Below are positions 7,967-16,121 of a stretch of DNA of 61,696 nucleotides, piece after piece; positions within the stretch are counted from its first letter, which is position 1; every line of letters begins with the position of its first letter. Both the position numbers and the translations under genes were made by a program. The stretch is from Thalassobaculaceae bacterium (GTDB lineage Bacteria > Pseudomonadota > Alphaproteobacteria > Thalassobaculales > Thalassobaculaceae). The stretch covers positions 1 to 61,696 of the forward strand of contig JARGOG010000011.1 of the NCBI GenBank assembly GCA_029212785.1. The letters are read 5' to 3'. The notes under the pieces are model-generated. The model searched no databases. It was not told the origin of the DNA and saw only the letters and a list, made by a program, of their open reading frames with translations.

Positions 7967-9361
7967 ATGAGTGGCACCATTTCCTCGCTTCTGTACCTGG
8001 TCTCCGGCGTCTGTTTCATCATGGCGCTGCGCGGCCTGTCGCATCCCTCGACCTCGCGCGCGGGCAACTACTACGGCATGGCCGGCATGGCGCTGGCCAT
8101 CGGCACCACCCTCACCCTCCCGGTCGTGCAGTCCTACGAGGTCATCATCGTCGGCCTGCTGATCGGCGGCACCATCGGCGCGGTAATCGCCCGCAAGATC
8201 GAGATGACCGCCCTGCCCCAGTTGGTGGCGGCGTTCCACAGTCTGGTCGGTCTCGCCGCCTGTTTCGTGGCGGTGGCCGCCTTCTACCGGCCGGATGCCT
8301 ATGGCATCGGCGAGATCGGCGCGATCAAGGTCGGTTCGCTGATCGAGATGGCGCTGGGTCTGGCGATCGGCGCGATCACCTTCACCGGGTCGATCATCGC
8401 CTTCGGCAAGCTGCAGGGGCTGGTCACCGGCCGGCCGCTGGTGTTCAAGGGCCAGCATCCGCTCAACGCCCTGCTCGGCATCGCCCTGCTGGCGCTGGTC
8501 GTCTGGCTGTGCACCGACCAGACGCCGACGGCGTTCTGGCTGATCTTTGCCGTCGCGCTGGCGCTCGGCTTCCTGCTGATCCTGCCGATCGGCGGCGCCG
8601 ACATGCCGGTCGTGGTGTCGATGCTGAACTCCTACTCGGGTTGGGCGGCGGCCGGCATCGGCTTCACGCTGGGCAACCACCTGCTGATCATCACCGGCGC
8701 GCTGGTGGGATCCTCGGGCGCGATCCTGTCCTACATCATGTGCAAGGGCATGAACCGGTCGTTCATCAGCGTCATTCTCGGCGGCTTCGGCGGCGAGAGT
8801 GAGGCGGCGGCGGCCGGCGGACCGGGCGGCGACCGCGCGGTCAAGGCGGGCAGCGCCGAGGACGCGGCCTTCATCATGGAGAGCGCGTCGTCGGTCATCA
8901 TCGTCCCCGGCTACGGCATGGCGGTGGCCCAGGCCCAGCATGCCCTGCGCGAAATGGCGGACACGCTGAAGGCCAAGGGGGTGAAGGTGCGCTACGCCAT
9001 CCACCCGGTGGCGGGCCGCATGCCCGGCCACATGAACGTGCTGCTGGCCGAGGCCAATGTGCCCTATGACGAGGTGCTGGAGCTGGACGAGATCAATCGC
9101 GATTTCGCCCAGACCGACGTGGCCTTCGTGATCGGCGCGAACGACGTGACCAACCCGGCCGCCAAGACCGACCCGGCGAGCCCGATCTACGGCATGCCGA
9201 TCCTGGACGTGGAGAATGCCAAGACGGTGCTGTTCGTGAAGCGCTCCATGGCGTCGGGCTATGCCGGCGTGGAGAACGAGGTGTTCTTCCGCGACAACAC
9301 GATGATGCTGTTCGGCGACGCCAAGAAGATGTGCGAGGAGATCGTCCAGTCGCTCGACTGA
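7967..9361 (+). CDS. pntB: NAD(P) transhydrogenase subunit beta (PntB)
   Basis: This 464-residue subunit combines membrane helices (about residues 1-270) with the C-terminal NADP(H)-binding domain III. Signature segments are the VPGYGMAVAQAQHA nucleotide loop, GRMPGHMNVLLAEA, and GANDVTNPAA, whose Asp/Asn contact NADP. Together with PntAA and PntAB it completes the energy-linked transhydrogenase that supplies NADPH. It is the last gene of the operon and is followed within 25 bases by a strong intrinsic terminator. Confidence 0.95.
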   Translation: MSGTISSLLYLVSGVCFIMALRGLSHPSTSRAGNYYGMAGMALAIGTTLTLPVVQSYEVIIVGLLIGGTIGAVIARKIEMTALPQLVAAFHSLVGLAACFVAVAAFYRPDAYGIGEIGAIKVGSLIEMALGLAIGAITFTGSIIAFGKLQGLVTGRPLVFKGQHPLNALLGIALLALVVWLCTDQTPTAFWLIFAVALALGFLLILPIGGADMPVVVSMLNSYSGWAAAGIGFTLGNHLLIITGALVGSSGAILSYIMCKGMNRSFISVILGGFGGESEAAAAGGPGGDRAVKAGSAEDAAFIMESASSVIIVPGYGMAVAQAQHALREMADTLKAKGVKVRYAIHPVAGRMPGHMNVLLAEANVPYDEVLELDEINRDFAQTDVAFVIGANDVTNPAAKTDPASPIYGMPILDVENAKTVLFVKRSMASGYAGVENEVFFRDNTMMLFGDAKKMCEEIVQSLD

Positions 9362-9385
9362 CGGCGGTCCCATCGCGACGAAACA

Positions 9386-9422
9386 AGGCGCCGGGGAGAA
9401 ATCTCCGGCGCCTATTCTTTTT
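9386..9422 (+). terminator. intrinsic terminator of the pnt operon
   Basis: A GC-rich hairpin with arms AGGCGCCGG and CCGGCGCCT, extended by a near-perfect inner stem, is followed by ATTCTTTTT. It lies 24 bases after the pntB stop codon, as expected for a rho-independent terminator. Confidence 0.9.
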
Positions 9423-9432
9423 CCCACGGATT

Positions 9433-9515
9433 GTCATCCCGGCTTGGCCCGAAGGGACAAGACCCGGACCGTGTCCTCCGTTGGGTCCCGGGGCGACAGA
9501 TCGGAGAGGTGGGGA
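9433..9515. repeat. GTCATCCCGGC-type intergenic repeat element (copy 1)
   Basis: This gap between pntB and the amidase gene starts with GTCATCCCGGC and continues with GC-rich, partly self-complementary sequence (CCCGAAGGGACAAGACCCGG). The same 11-base start opens the right-edge repeat at 61451. It looks like one of the dispersed palindromic intergenic elements found in many alphaproteobacterial genomes; the family cannot be confirmed from one window. Confidence 0.45.
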
Positions 9516-9521
9516 GGACCC

Positions 9522-10946
9522 TCACCCCACCACCGGGTCCACCGTCTCCTGCACCCAGCCGGCAATGCCGGCGGTGCGCCAGTCGTCGTCGTGGCGACCG
9601 ATCACCTGCACCCCCACCGGCATGCCGTCGACCGCCAACATCGGCACGGTCACGCAGGGACAGCCCACCGCCGAGGTCCAGGCGTTGTAGGCCGGCAGGC
9701 CCGTGGTGTGGGTGACGCCCGGCTCGCCCTGCTGACCGACGGCCTCCCGCATGCGCGGCGCCGGACCGGCCGAGGAAAGCGAGATCATCGCATCGGCCGT
9801 CGCCGCCACCGCCCGGAACCGGCCGCGCATCGCCTCGCGCTTGGCCAGGGCCGCCCGGTAGTCATCCAACGACATTGCCTCGGCCAGAGAGAGCCGGGTG
9901 CGCATGCTCTCGCTGAGCTGGGTGACATCCTTCTCGGCGAGATTGCGCAGGGTCCACAGCAGTTCCCACCCGCAGATGTCGCGGCACAACGCCAGGGAGC
10001 CGTCGATCTCGCCCTCGAATGCCTCGATATCGCCATGGCCGGCCCGGCGGACGATCTCGACACCGGCGGCGGCGACCCGCCCGATCAGGGTCTCGAAGGC
10101 ACCGCGGGTGGCGTCGTCGGTCTTCTCCCAGCCTTCGCTTTCGACGACGATCAGCCGCCGCGGCTTCTCCGCCGTGGGGGCCGCAGCGGGGCCGTACAGG
10201 CCGGGGCTGCCCGGATCGCCGCCGACGAAGCGGGCGATCGCATGGGCCACACCCCACATGTCGGCGATTGAGCCCGCATGCACGCCGAGATGGCTGTGGC
10301 TGAGGCCCTGACGCTCGCCCCGGTGTAGCGCACCGAGGGTTGGCTTGATCGCGGTGTTGGCGCAGAACCCGGCGGGACGGACGATGGAGCCCACCACCTG
10401 GCTGCCCAGCGCCGCCGGCACCATGGCGGCGCCGATCGCCGCCGCCGAGCCCGAGGAAGAGCCGCCCGGCGTGCGCTCGGAGTCGAATGGATTGGTGGTC
10501 GGCCCCGGATGGGAGAACCCGAGTTCGGTCGTCACCGTCTTGCCGAGAATCACTGCGCCGGCCAGCCGCAACGCCTGAACCGGGGCCGAATCCTCGCCCG
10601 TGATCCGGCCGGCATAGAGCGGCGAACCCATCTGGGTCGGCATGTCCTTGGTCATATACAGGTCCTTGACCCCGATCGGCATGCCGTCGATCGGCGATAG
10701 TGGCGCCCCCGCCTTCCAGCGCGCGGTCGACGCGTCGGCCTGCTCCTTGGCGCCGGCCTCGTTCAGGGTGACCCAGGCCTTCACCGTTCCCTCACGGGCG
10801 GCGATCACGTCGAGGCAGCGCTCCAGATACGCGCTCGGACTGTCGGAACCATCGGCGAAGGCGGCGGTCCCCTCCACATAGGTCCGCGGCTCGAAAGTCA
10901 TCGGATCGTATTGCATGCCCCGGCCGTCGCCCGATATGTCGTTCAT
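9522..10946 (-). CDS. amidase (amidase signature family)
   Basis: This 474-residue cytosolic hydrolase has the amidase signature. The general-base lysine is in GMPIGVKDLY (about residue 93), the Gly/Ser-rich core is TPGGSSSGSAAAIGAAM, and the nucleophile serine is in VVGSIVRPAG, giving the Ser-cisSer-Lys triad. The family cleaves C-N bonds in a wide range of amides; GatA-like tRNA amidotransferase activity is unlikely because no gatB or gatC is nearby. The substrate is unknown. It is divergent from the small membrane-protein gene at 10980. Confidence 0.85.
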   Translation of the reverse strand: MNDISGDGRGMQYDPMTFEPRTYVEGTAAFADGSDSPSAYLERCLDVIAAREGTVKAWVTLNEAGAKEQADASTARWKAGAPLSPIDGMPIGVKDLYMTKDMPTQMGSPLYAGRITGEDSAPVQALRLAGAVILGKTVTTELGFSHPGPTTNPFDSERTPGGSSSGSAAAIGAAMVPAALGSQVVGSIVRPAGFCANTAIKPTLGALHRGERQGLSHSHLGVHAGSIADMWGVAHAIARFVGGDPGSPGLYGPAAAPTAEKPRRLIVVESEGWEKTDDATRGAFETLIGRVAAAGVEIVRRAGHGDIEAFEGEIDGSLALCRDICGWELLWTLRNLAEKDVTQLSESMRTRLSLAEAMSLDDYRAALAKREAMRGRFRAVAATADAMISLSSAGPAPRMREAVGQQGEPGVTHTTGLPAYNAWTSAVGCPCVTVPMLAVDGMPVGVQVIGRHDDDWRTAGIAGWVQETVDPVVG

Positions 10947-10979
10947 CGCACTTCTCCTCTGCCACGCAGGTCGCCCCGC

Positions 10980-11198
10980 ATGCCGCTGTCCACAACGCTC
11001 GTGATCCTGGTCGCCAGCCTGACGCTGGCCGCGTTAGCGTGGCACATGCAGCGCCGTCCGCGCGAGACCCTGGATCCGCCCCTGCCGATCCCGTGGACGT
11101 TTCTGCAGATCCTGGGCGTCGTCCTGGCGCTGGTCGCGGCGGCGCACCTGATTTCGCTCGGCACCGGCCAGCCATTCAAGGGCCGGTTCGGTTTCTAG
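10980..11198 (+). CDS. small membrane protein, hypothetical
   Basis: The ATG at 10980 gives a 72-residue protein with two predicted membrane helices (about residues 4-22 and 38-60) joined by a basic, Pro-rich loop (QRRPRETLDPPLP). An upstream in-frame extension overlaps the amidase start and is unlikely. No family is recognised. It lies divergent to the amidase and just upstream of the fnr gene. Confidence 0.6.
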   Translation: MPLSTTLVILVASLTLAALAWHMQRRPRETLDPPLPIPWTFLQILGVVLALVAAAHLISLGTGQPFKGRFGF

Positions 11199-11301
11199 TG
11201 TCCGTTGGCAGCACAGGCTGTCGCATCGTCCGGTCTTTGATAGGATGCCGTGGGCTCAGTCCCAGGCAACTATGCCGGCAACGTCGTCGTCGAGGTGTTC
11301 C

Positions 11302-12027
11302 GTGACAGAGCGGGAAGACGTCCACAACTCAGATGTTCCGGTTCTCTGCCGCTCCTGCGAGGCGCGGCACAAGGGAATTTGCGGCGCGCTGTCCGAAGAC
11401 GAGTTGCTGCAGCTCAGCAAACACACCGTCAAGCGCACCGCCGCCCGCAAACAGGAACTGATCCACGAAGAGGATGAGGTCCATTCCTACTCCAACATCA
11501 TGGCGGGCGCGGTGAAGTTGACCAAGCTGATGCCGGACGGACGGCAGCAGATCGTCGGACTGCAGTTCGCACCGGATTTCCTCGGCCGCCCGTTTCAGAG
11601 CGAGAGTAATTTCGGCGCCGAGGTCGCGGCCGACGTCAAGCTGTGCTCCTTCCCCAAGGACGTGCTCGAGTCGATGCTGGGCGCGAACCCGGAGCTGGAG
11701 AACCGGCTGCTTCGCCAGGTCCTGAAGGAACTCGACGAGGCGCGGCAATGGATGCTTGTGCTCGGCCGGATGACCGCCAAGGAGAAGGTCGCGAGTTTTC
11801 TGAGCCTGATCGCCAACCACATCGACCCCGAGCATGAAGGCGACAGCGTGACCTTCGAACTGCCGCTGTCGCGAGCCGAGATCGCCGACTATCTCGGCCT
11901 GACCATCGAGACCGTCAGCCGGCAGTTCACCGCGTTGCGCAAGGATGGAGTGATCGAGATCGAGGGCAACCGGCACATCGTCGTGCCGGATCGCGAGACC
12001 CTGAAGGATGCGACCGGCTCAACCTGA
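11302..12027 (+). CDS. fnrL: Crp/Fnr-family oxygen-responsive regulator (FnrL-type)
   Basis: This 241-residue regulator has the FNR layout. An N-terminal CRSCEARHKGIC (CX2CX7C) plus the downstream cysteine in VKLCSFP would ligate an oxygen-labile [4Fe-4S] cluster. A cyclic-nucleotide-type beta-roll and dimer helix follow, then a C-terminal HTH with recognition helix IETVSRQF, whose E..SR pattern reads TTGAT half-sites. The GTG at 11302 is preferred because GAGG lies 6 bases upstream; an ATG at 11245 would add 19 residues without a good site. It neighbours the cbb3 operon and an FNR box, so local control at low oxygen is expected. Its 3' end overlaps the hemerythrin gene by 9 bases. Confidence 0.9.
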   Translation: MTEREDVHNSDVPVLCRSCEARHKGICGALSEDELLQLSKHTVKRTAARKQELIHEEDEVHSYSNIMAGAVKLTKLMPDGRQQIVGLQFAPDFLGRPFQSESNFGAEVAADVKLCSFPKDVLESMLGANPELENRLLRQVLKELDEARQWMLVLGRMTAKEKVASFLSLIANHIDPEHEGDSVTFELPLSRAEIADYLGLTIETVSRQFTALRKDGVIEIEGNRHIVVPDRETLKDATGST

Positions 12028-12564
12028 CGTGAGCCGCCGGATGGCCGGCGCGATCAGTTGGTCTCGCTCGCGCGCACTGTGGCGCCGCAGATTGTCGAAC
12101 AGCCCCCGCAGCATATAGCCCAGCGTGGCGGCGTCGTGGTGACGCTCGCCGGCGGCCCATTCCAGCAGCACCTCGCAGACCTCGTCAGCAACGGCCTCGT
12201 CGGTGCGATGCTCCTCGGTGAGGGTCGCGATGCTGTCGGCCACCTGCTCGACGCCGAGGGCCGAGGCCAGGACCGGGAGGATCTCCTGCTCCTCCTGGGC
12301 ATGCAAGTCGCGCAGCAGCGTCCCCATGCGCCGCGCCAGACGCAGGTGGCTGCCGTTGCTCGGCAGGGCCGGCAGACCGTCGGCCAATTGCTCAAGTTCC
12401 TCGCAGATCGTCAGGATGCGGGTGTGACAACCTTCGAACCTGCGGACCGCTTCCCGAAGGCATGGACCGCAGGCGCCGCCGACCTTGGGCTCCCGATCGT
12501 TCTGGCGGGCACCCTTGTCCCATGCCGACCCCGACTGCAGCCTTTCGCCACCCCGCATCGCCAA
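12019..12564 (-). CDS. hemerythrin-like (HHE) domain protein
   Basis: This 181-residue protein shows the HHE metal-ligand pattern: EGCHTRI, HAQEE (HxxxE), EEHRTDEA and HSARE (HxxxE) on four helices, typical of a non-heme di-iron site that binds oxygen or nitric oxide. The N-terminal 30 residues carry an extra CGPC pair plus another Cys near the first His, which could give redox sensitivity. The gene is divergent from ccoN and shares its upstream region with a perfect FNR box, about 75 bases from its start. Co-induction with the high-affinity oxidase at low oxygen is inference. Confidence 0.85.
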   Translation of the reverse strand: MAMRGGERLQSGSAWDKGARQNDREPKVGGACGPCLREAVRRFEGCHTRILTICEELEQLADGLPALPSNGSHLRLARRMGTLLRDLHAQEEQEILPVLASALGVEQVADSIATLTEEHRTDEAVADEVCEVLLEWAAGERHHDAATLGYMLRGLFDNLRRHSARERDQLIAPAIRRLTSG

Positions 12565-12638
12565 GACCCCGCTGATACCGACCGCTCTCCGGCAGCCAAG
12601 AGTGGTCCGACGATGCCCCCACGCCGGGCTGGCGGTCG

Positions 12639-12652
12639 TTGATCGAGATCAA
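12639..12652. promoter_or_regulatory. perfect FNR box (anaerobox) between the hemerythrin gene and ccoN
   Basis: The sequence TTGATCGAGATCAA matches the FNR/FixK consensus TTGAT-N4-ATCAA exactly. It lies 66 bases 5' of the ccoN ATG and 74 bases 5' of the hemerythrin start on the other strand. Being palindromic, it could serve either or both promoters. The local fnr gene (11302-12027) encodes a matching recognition helix. Confidence 0.9.
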
Positions 12653-12718
12653 GGAAACGGTCGAGCGAAATCGCCACCTTCCGCACCGTGTCAATCACAC
12701 GCTGCGGGAATCCGGATC

Positions 12719-14308
12719 ATGTCTAAAGCGATCGAACTTTCCCTCGCGACCTTCGCGGCCCTGCTCGCCCTATTCATGGCGGCCGGCGCGGAGGACGCGG
12801 TTTATGAGTTCCATGCCTATCTTTTCTTCATCGTCGCCGTGCTGACGGCCTTCTGGCTGATCGGTCGGGAGACCGCGACCGACGACCTAGACAGCTACAT
12901 GGACGGCCCGGTGCGCCTCGGCGTGCTCGCCACGGTGTTCTGGGGTGTCGTCGGCTTCCTCGTCGGGGTCGTCGCCGCCGCCCAGCTCGCCTGGCCGGAC
13001 CTGAACATCGAGCCCTGGTTCAATTTCGGACGGATCCGCCCGCTGCATACCTCGGCCGTGGTCTTCGCCTTCGGCGGCAACGCGCTGCTGTGTACCAGCT
13101 TTTACGTGGTCCAGCGCACCTGTCGCGCCCGCCTGTTCGGCGGCGATCTCGCCTGGTTCGTGTTCTGGGGCTACCAGACGTTCATCGTGCTGGCGGCGAC
13201 CGGCTACCTGCTCGGCAACAGCCAGTCGAAGGAATACGCCGAGCCGGAGTGGTACATCGACCTGTGGCTGACCATCGTGTGGGTCGCCTATCTGCTGGTG
13301 TTCCTCGGCACGATCCTGAAGCGCAAGGAGCCGCATATCTATGTGGCCAACTGGTTCTACCTGTCGTTCATCGTCACGGTGGCGATGCTGCATGTGGTGA
13401 ACGCGCTGGCGATCCCGGTGTCGCTAACCGGATCGAAGAGCTATTCGCTGTTCTCCGGCGTCCAGGACGCGCTGACCCAGTGGTGGTACGGCCATAACGC
13501 GGTCGGCTTCTTCCTGACCGCCGGCTTCCTCGGCATGATGTACTACTTCGTGCCGAAGCAGGCGGAGCGGCCGGTCTACTCCTACCGGCTGTCGATCGTG
13601 CACTTCTGGTCGCTGATCTTCCTCTATATCTGGGCCGGCCCGCACCACCTGCACTACACCGCCCTGCCGGACTGGGCGCAGACGCTCGGCATGGTGTTCT
13701 CGGTGATGCTGTGGATGCCGTCCTGGGGCGGCATGATCAACGGCCTGATGACGCTCTCGGGCGCCTGGGACAAGATCCGCACCGATCCGATCATCCGCAT
13801 GATGGTGATGGCGCTCGCGTTCTACGGCATGTCGACCTTCGAAGGTCCGATGATGTCGATCAAGAGCGTGAACGCGCTCAGCCACTACACCGACTGGACC
13901 ATCGGCCACGTGCATTCCGGCGCGCTCGGCTGGGTCGGCATGATCTCGTTCGGCGCCGTCTACTTCCTGGTGCCGCGTCTGTACGGCCGCCCGCGGCTGT
14001 ACTCCCTGCGGATGGTGAACTGGCACTTCTGGCTCGCCACCCTCGGCATCGCCGTCTACGCCGGCGTGATGTGGGTCAGCGGCATCATGCAGGGCCTGAT
14101 GTGGCGCGAGTACGACCCGGAAGGCTTCCTGGTCTACTCCTTCGCCGAGACCGTCGACGCCATGCATCCCTTCTACGTGGCCCGCATGCTGGCCGGTCTC
14201 CTCTACCTGAGCGGTGGCCTGGTGATGGTCTACAACGTGGCGATGACCGTGCTTGGGCGTGAACGTGCCGAGCAGCCGATCGCCGCCGTCTCGACGCAAC
14301 CGGCCTGA
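12719..14308 (+). CDS. ccoN: cbb3-type cytochrome c oxidase subunit I (CcoN/FixN)
   Basis: This 529-residue catalytic subunit of the high-affinity cbb3 oxidase reduces oxygen to water at a heme b3-CuB centre and pumps protons. It has about 12 membrane helices. Visible ligands are the low-spin heme His in [25 protein letters not shown] with the CuB His, GPHHLHY with the paired His, and [10 protein letters not shown]. The ATG at 12719 matches family N-termini; the longer frame upstream runs through the FNR box and is rejected. First gene of ccoNOQPGHIS. Confidence 0.97.
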   Translation: MSKAIELSLATFAALLALFMAAGAEDAVYEFHAYLFFIVAVLTAFWLIGRETATDDLDSYMDGPVRLGVLATVFWGVVGFLVGVVAAAQLAWPDLNIEPWFNFGRIRPLHTSAVVFAFGGNALLCTSFYVVQRTCRARLFGGDLAWFVFWGYQTFIVLAATGYLLGNSQSKEYAEPEWYIDLWLTIVWVAYLLVFLGTILKRKEPHIYVANWFYLSFIVTVAMLHVVNALAIPVSLTGSKSYSLFSGVQDALTQWWYGHNAVGFFLTAGFLGMMYYFVPKQAERPVYSYRLSIVHFWSLIFLYIWAGPHHLHYTALPDWAQTLGMVFSVMLWMPSWGGMINGLMTLSGAWDKIRTDPIIRMMVMALAFYGMSTFEGPMMSIKSVNALSHYTDWTIGHVHSGALGWVGMISFGAVYFLVPRLYGRPRLYSLRMVNWHFWLATLGIAVYAGVMWVSGIMQGLMWREYDPEGFLVYSFAETVDAMHPFYVARMLAGLLYLSGGLVMVYNVAMTVLGRERAEQPIAAVSTQPA

Positions 14309-14320
14309 TCGGAGGAAACG

Positions 14321-15052
14321 ATGTCGATCCTTGATAGTCACAAGCGGATCGAGACCAACGCGACACTGCTGTTGGTCCTGTCCTTCCTCGTGGTCACCAT
14401 CGGCGGAATCGTCGAGATCGCGCCCCTGTTCTACCTGCAAAACACCATCGAGAAGGTGGAGGGGATGCGTCCTTATTCGCCGCTGGAACTCAAGGGGCGC
14501 GAGATCTACCAGCGCGAGGGCTGCTACGTCTGCCACAGCCAGATGATCCGGCCGTTCCGCGACGAGGTGGAGCGCTACGGCCACTACTCGCTGGCGGCGG
14601 AGAGCATGTACGACCATCCGTTCCAGTGGGGCTCCAAGCGGACCGGACCGGACCTGGCCCGCATCGGCGACCGCTACTCCAACGAGTGGCACGTTCAGCA
14701 CCTGCTGGAGCCGCGCTCGGTGGTGCCGGAATCGGTCATGCCGTCCTACGAATTCCTGGCCCACACCGATCTGAGCACGACCAACATCGCCGGTCACCTG
14801 AAGGCGAACCGGGTCGTCGGCGTGCCCTATGACGACGCGATGATCGAGAACGCGTTGGCCGATCTGCGGGCCCAGGCGGATCCGGACGCCGACTGGGACG
14901 GGCTGCTGGCCCGCTACCCGAAGGCCAAGACCGGCGATTTCGACGGCAACCCGACCCGCCTGACGGAGATGGATGCGGTGATCGCCTACTTGCAGATGCT
15001 CGGGACCCTGGTCGACTTCTCGACCTTCGATCCCCAAGCCAACGCCCGCTGA
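14321..15052 (+). CDS. ccoO: cbb3-type oxidase subunit II (CcoO/FixO)
   Basis: This 243-residue monoheme cytochrome c subunit is anchored by one N-terminal helix (about residues 15-37). The heme c site is [16 protein letters not shown], and a later methionine (SVMPSYEF) is the probable axial ligand. It passes electrons from CcoP to CcoN on the periplasmic side. GGAGG precedes the ATG with good spacing, 12 bases after ccoN, so the genes are cotranscribed. Confidence 0.97.
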   Translation: MSILDSHKRIETNATLLLVLSFLVVTIGGIVEIAPLFYLQNTIEKVEGMRPYSPLELKGREIYQREGCYVCHSQMIRPFRDEVERYGHYSLAAESMYDHPFQWGSKRTGPDLARIGDRYSNEWHVQHLLEPRSVVPESVMPSYEFLAHTDLSTTNIAGHLKANRVVGVPYDDAMIENALADLRAQADPDADWDGLLARYPKAKTGDFDGNPTRLTEMDAVIAYLQMLGTLVDFSTFDPQANAR

Positions 15053-15063
15053 GGAGGCCCGCC

Positions 15064-15213
15064 ATGACCTACGACAGCCTGAGACAGGCCGCCGACAGCT
15101 GGGGGCTGCTCTACATGCTGATCATCTTCCTGGGGGTGGTCGCCTACACATTCCGACCGGGTGGTCGCAAATCGGCCGACGACGCCGCCACCATCCCGCT
15201 TAAGGAGGACTGA
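15064..15213 (+). CDS. ccoQ: cbb3-type oxidase subunit IV (CcoQ/FixQ)
   Basis: This 49-residue protein starts with ATG at 15064 and consists of one membrane helix (LLYMLIIFLGVVAYTF) followed by RPGG and a short acidic tail. This is the usual form of CcoQ, which stabilises the oxidase complex. GAGG precedes the start. Its coding end contains AAGGAGG, which serves as the ribosome binding site of ccoP three bases later. Confidence 0.92.
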   Translation: MTYDSLRQAADSWGLLYMLIIFLGVVAYTFRPGGRKSADDAATIPLKED

Positions 15214-15216
15214 GCC

Positions 15217-16086
15217 ATGAGCGAGAAGGAGATCGACAGCGTCACCAATGTCGAGACCACCGGACACGAGTGGGACGGTATCAAGGAGCTGAACAATCCG
15301 TTGCCGCGCTGGTGGCTGTGGGTGTTCTACGCCTGCATCGTTTACGCGATCGGCTACTGTATCTACTACCCGGCCATTCCGCTGATCGAGGGCGCGACCC
15401 AGGGCTTGGCCGGCTATTCCAGTCGGACTGAGTTGCACCAGGAGATGGCCACGATCGAGGCCGGGCGCACCGAGATGCTGGAGCGGATCCGGCAGGCCGA
15501 TGTCGCCGAGATCCAGGCCGACCCCGAACTCACGCGCTTCGCGACCGCGGGTGGAGCCTCGGCCTTCAAGGTCTACTGCTCGCAGTGCCACGGCTCCGGC
15601 GCGCAGGGGGCCTCGGGCTATCCGAACCTGAACGACGACGACTGGCTCTGGGGCGGGTCGATCGAGCAGATCGCCCAGACCATCCGCCACGGCGTGCGCT
15701 ACGAGGAGGACGGCGACACCCGTTACTCCGAGATGCCGGCCTTCGGCCGCGACCAGCTCCTCCCGCGCGCGGACATACTGGCCGCCGCCCATTACGTCCG
15801 CGCGCTCTCCGGTCTGGAGCACGACCAGGGCGCGATGGACGAGGGAGCCCGGGTCTTCGCCGAGAACTGTGCCGCCTGCCACGGCGAGAACGGGCACGGC
15901 AACAAGGAGCTGGGTGCCCCGAACCTGGCCGATGCGCTGTGGCTCTATGGCGACACGCATCAGGACATCGTCTCACAGATCAACAATCCCAAGCACGGCG
16001 TGATGCCTGCCTGGGGCGACCGGCTCGGCGACGCGTTGGTGAAGCAGTTGGCCGTGTATGTGCACGGCCTGGGCGGCGGCGAGTAA
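15217..16086 (+). CDS. ccoP: cbb3-type oxidase diheme subunit III (CcoP/FixP)
   Basis: This 289-residue subunit has an N-terminal membrane helix (WWLWVFYACIVYAIGYCIYY) and two periplasmic cytochrome c domains with heme motifs YCSQCHGSG (about residue 120) and NCAACHGENG (about residue 220). Each has a following Met candidate ligand (SEMPAFG, GVMPAWG). It accepts electrons from soluble or membrane cytochrome c. No extra domain is fused, unlike the FixP proteins with a third heme reported in some species. Confidence 0.97.
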   Translation: MSEKEIDSVTNVETTGHEWDGIKELNNPLPRWWLWVFYACIVYAIGYCIYYPAIPLIEGATQGLAGYSSRTELHQEMATIEAGRTEMLERIRQADVAEIQADPELTRFATAGGASAFKVYCSQCHGSGAQGASGYPNLNDDDWLWGGSIEQIAQTIRHGVRYEEDGDTRYSEMPAFGRDQLLPRADILAAAHYVRALSGLEHDQGAMDEGARVFAENCAACHGENGHGNKELGAPNLADALWLYGDTHQDIVSQINNPKHGVMPAWGDRLGDALVKQLAVYVHGLGGGE

Positions 16087-16121
16087 GCGCCGCAGCCTCG
16101 GGGTAGGCGGAGAGAGGTCCG

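Noticed and set aside
7934-9427. A 497-codon open frame on the minus strand
   Set aside because: It is antisense to pntB and has a His/Arg/Asp-rich composition with no motifs.
13424-15037. A 537-codon open frame on the minus strand
   Set aside because: It is antisense to ccoN and ccoO, both firm by metal-ligand motifs.
15217-16086. CcoP as a three-heme variant
   Set aside because: Only two CxxCH motifs are present.
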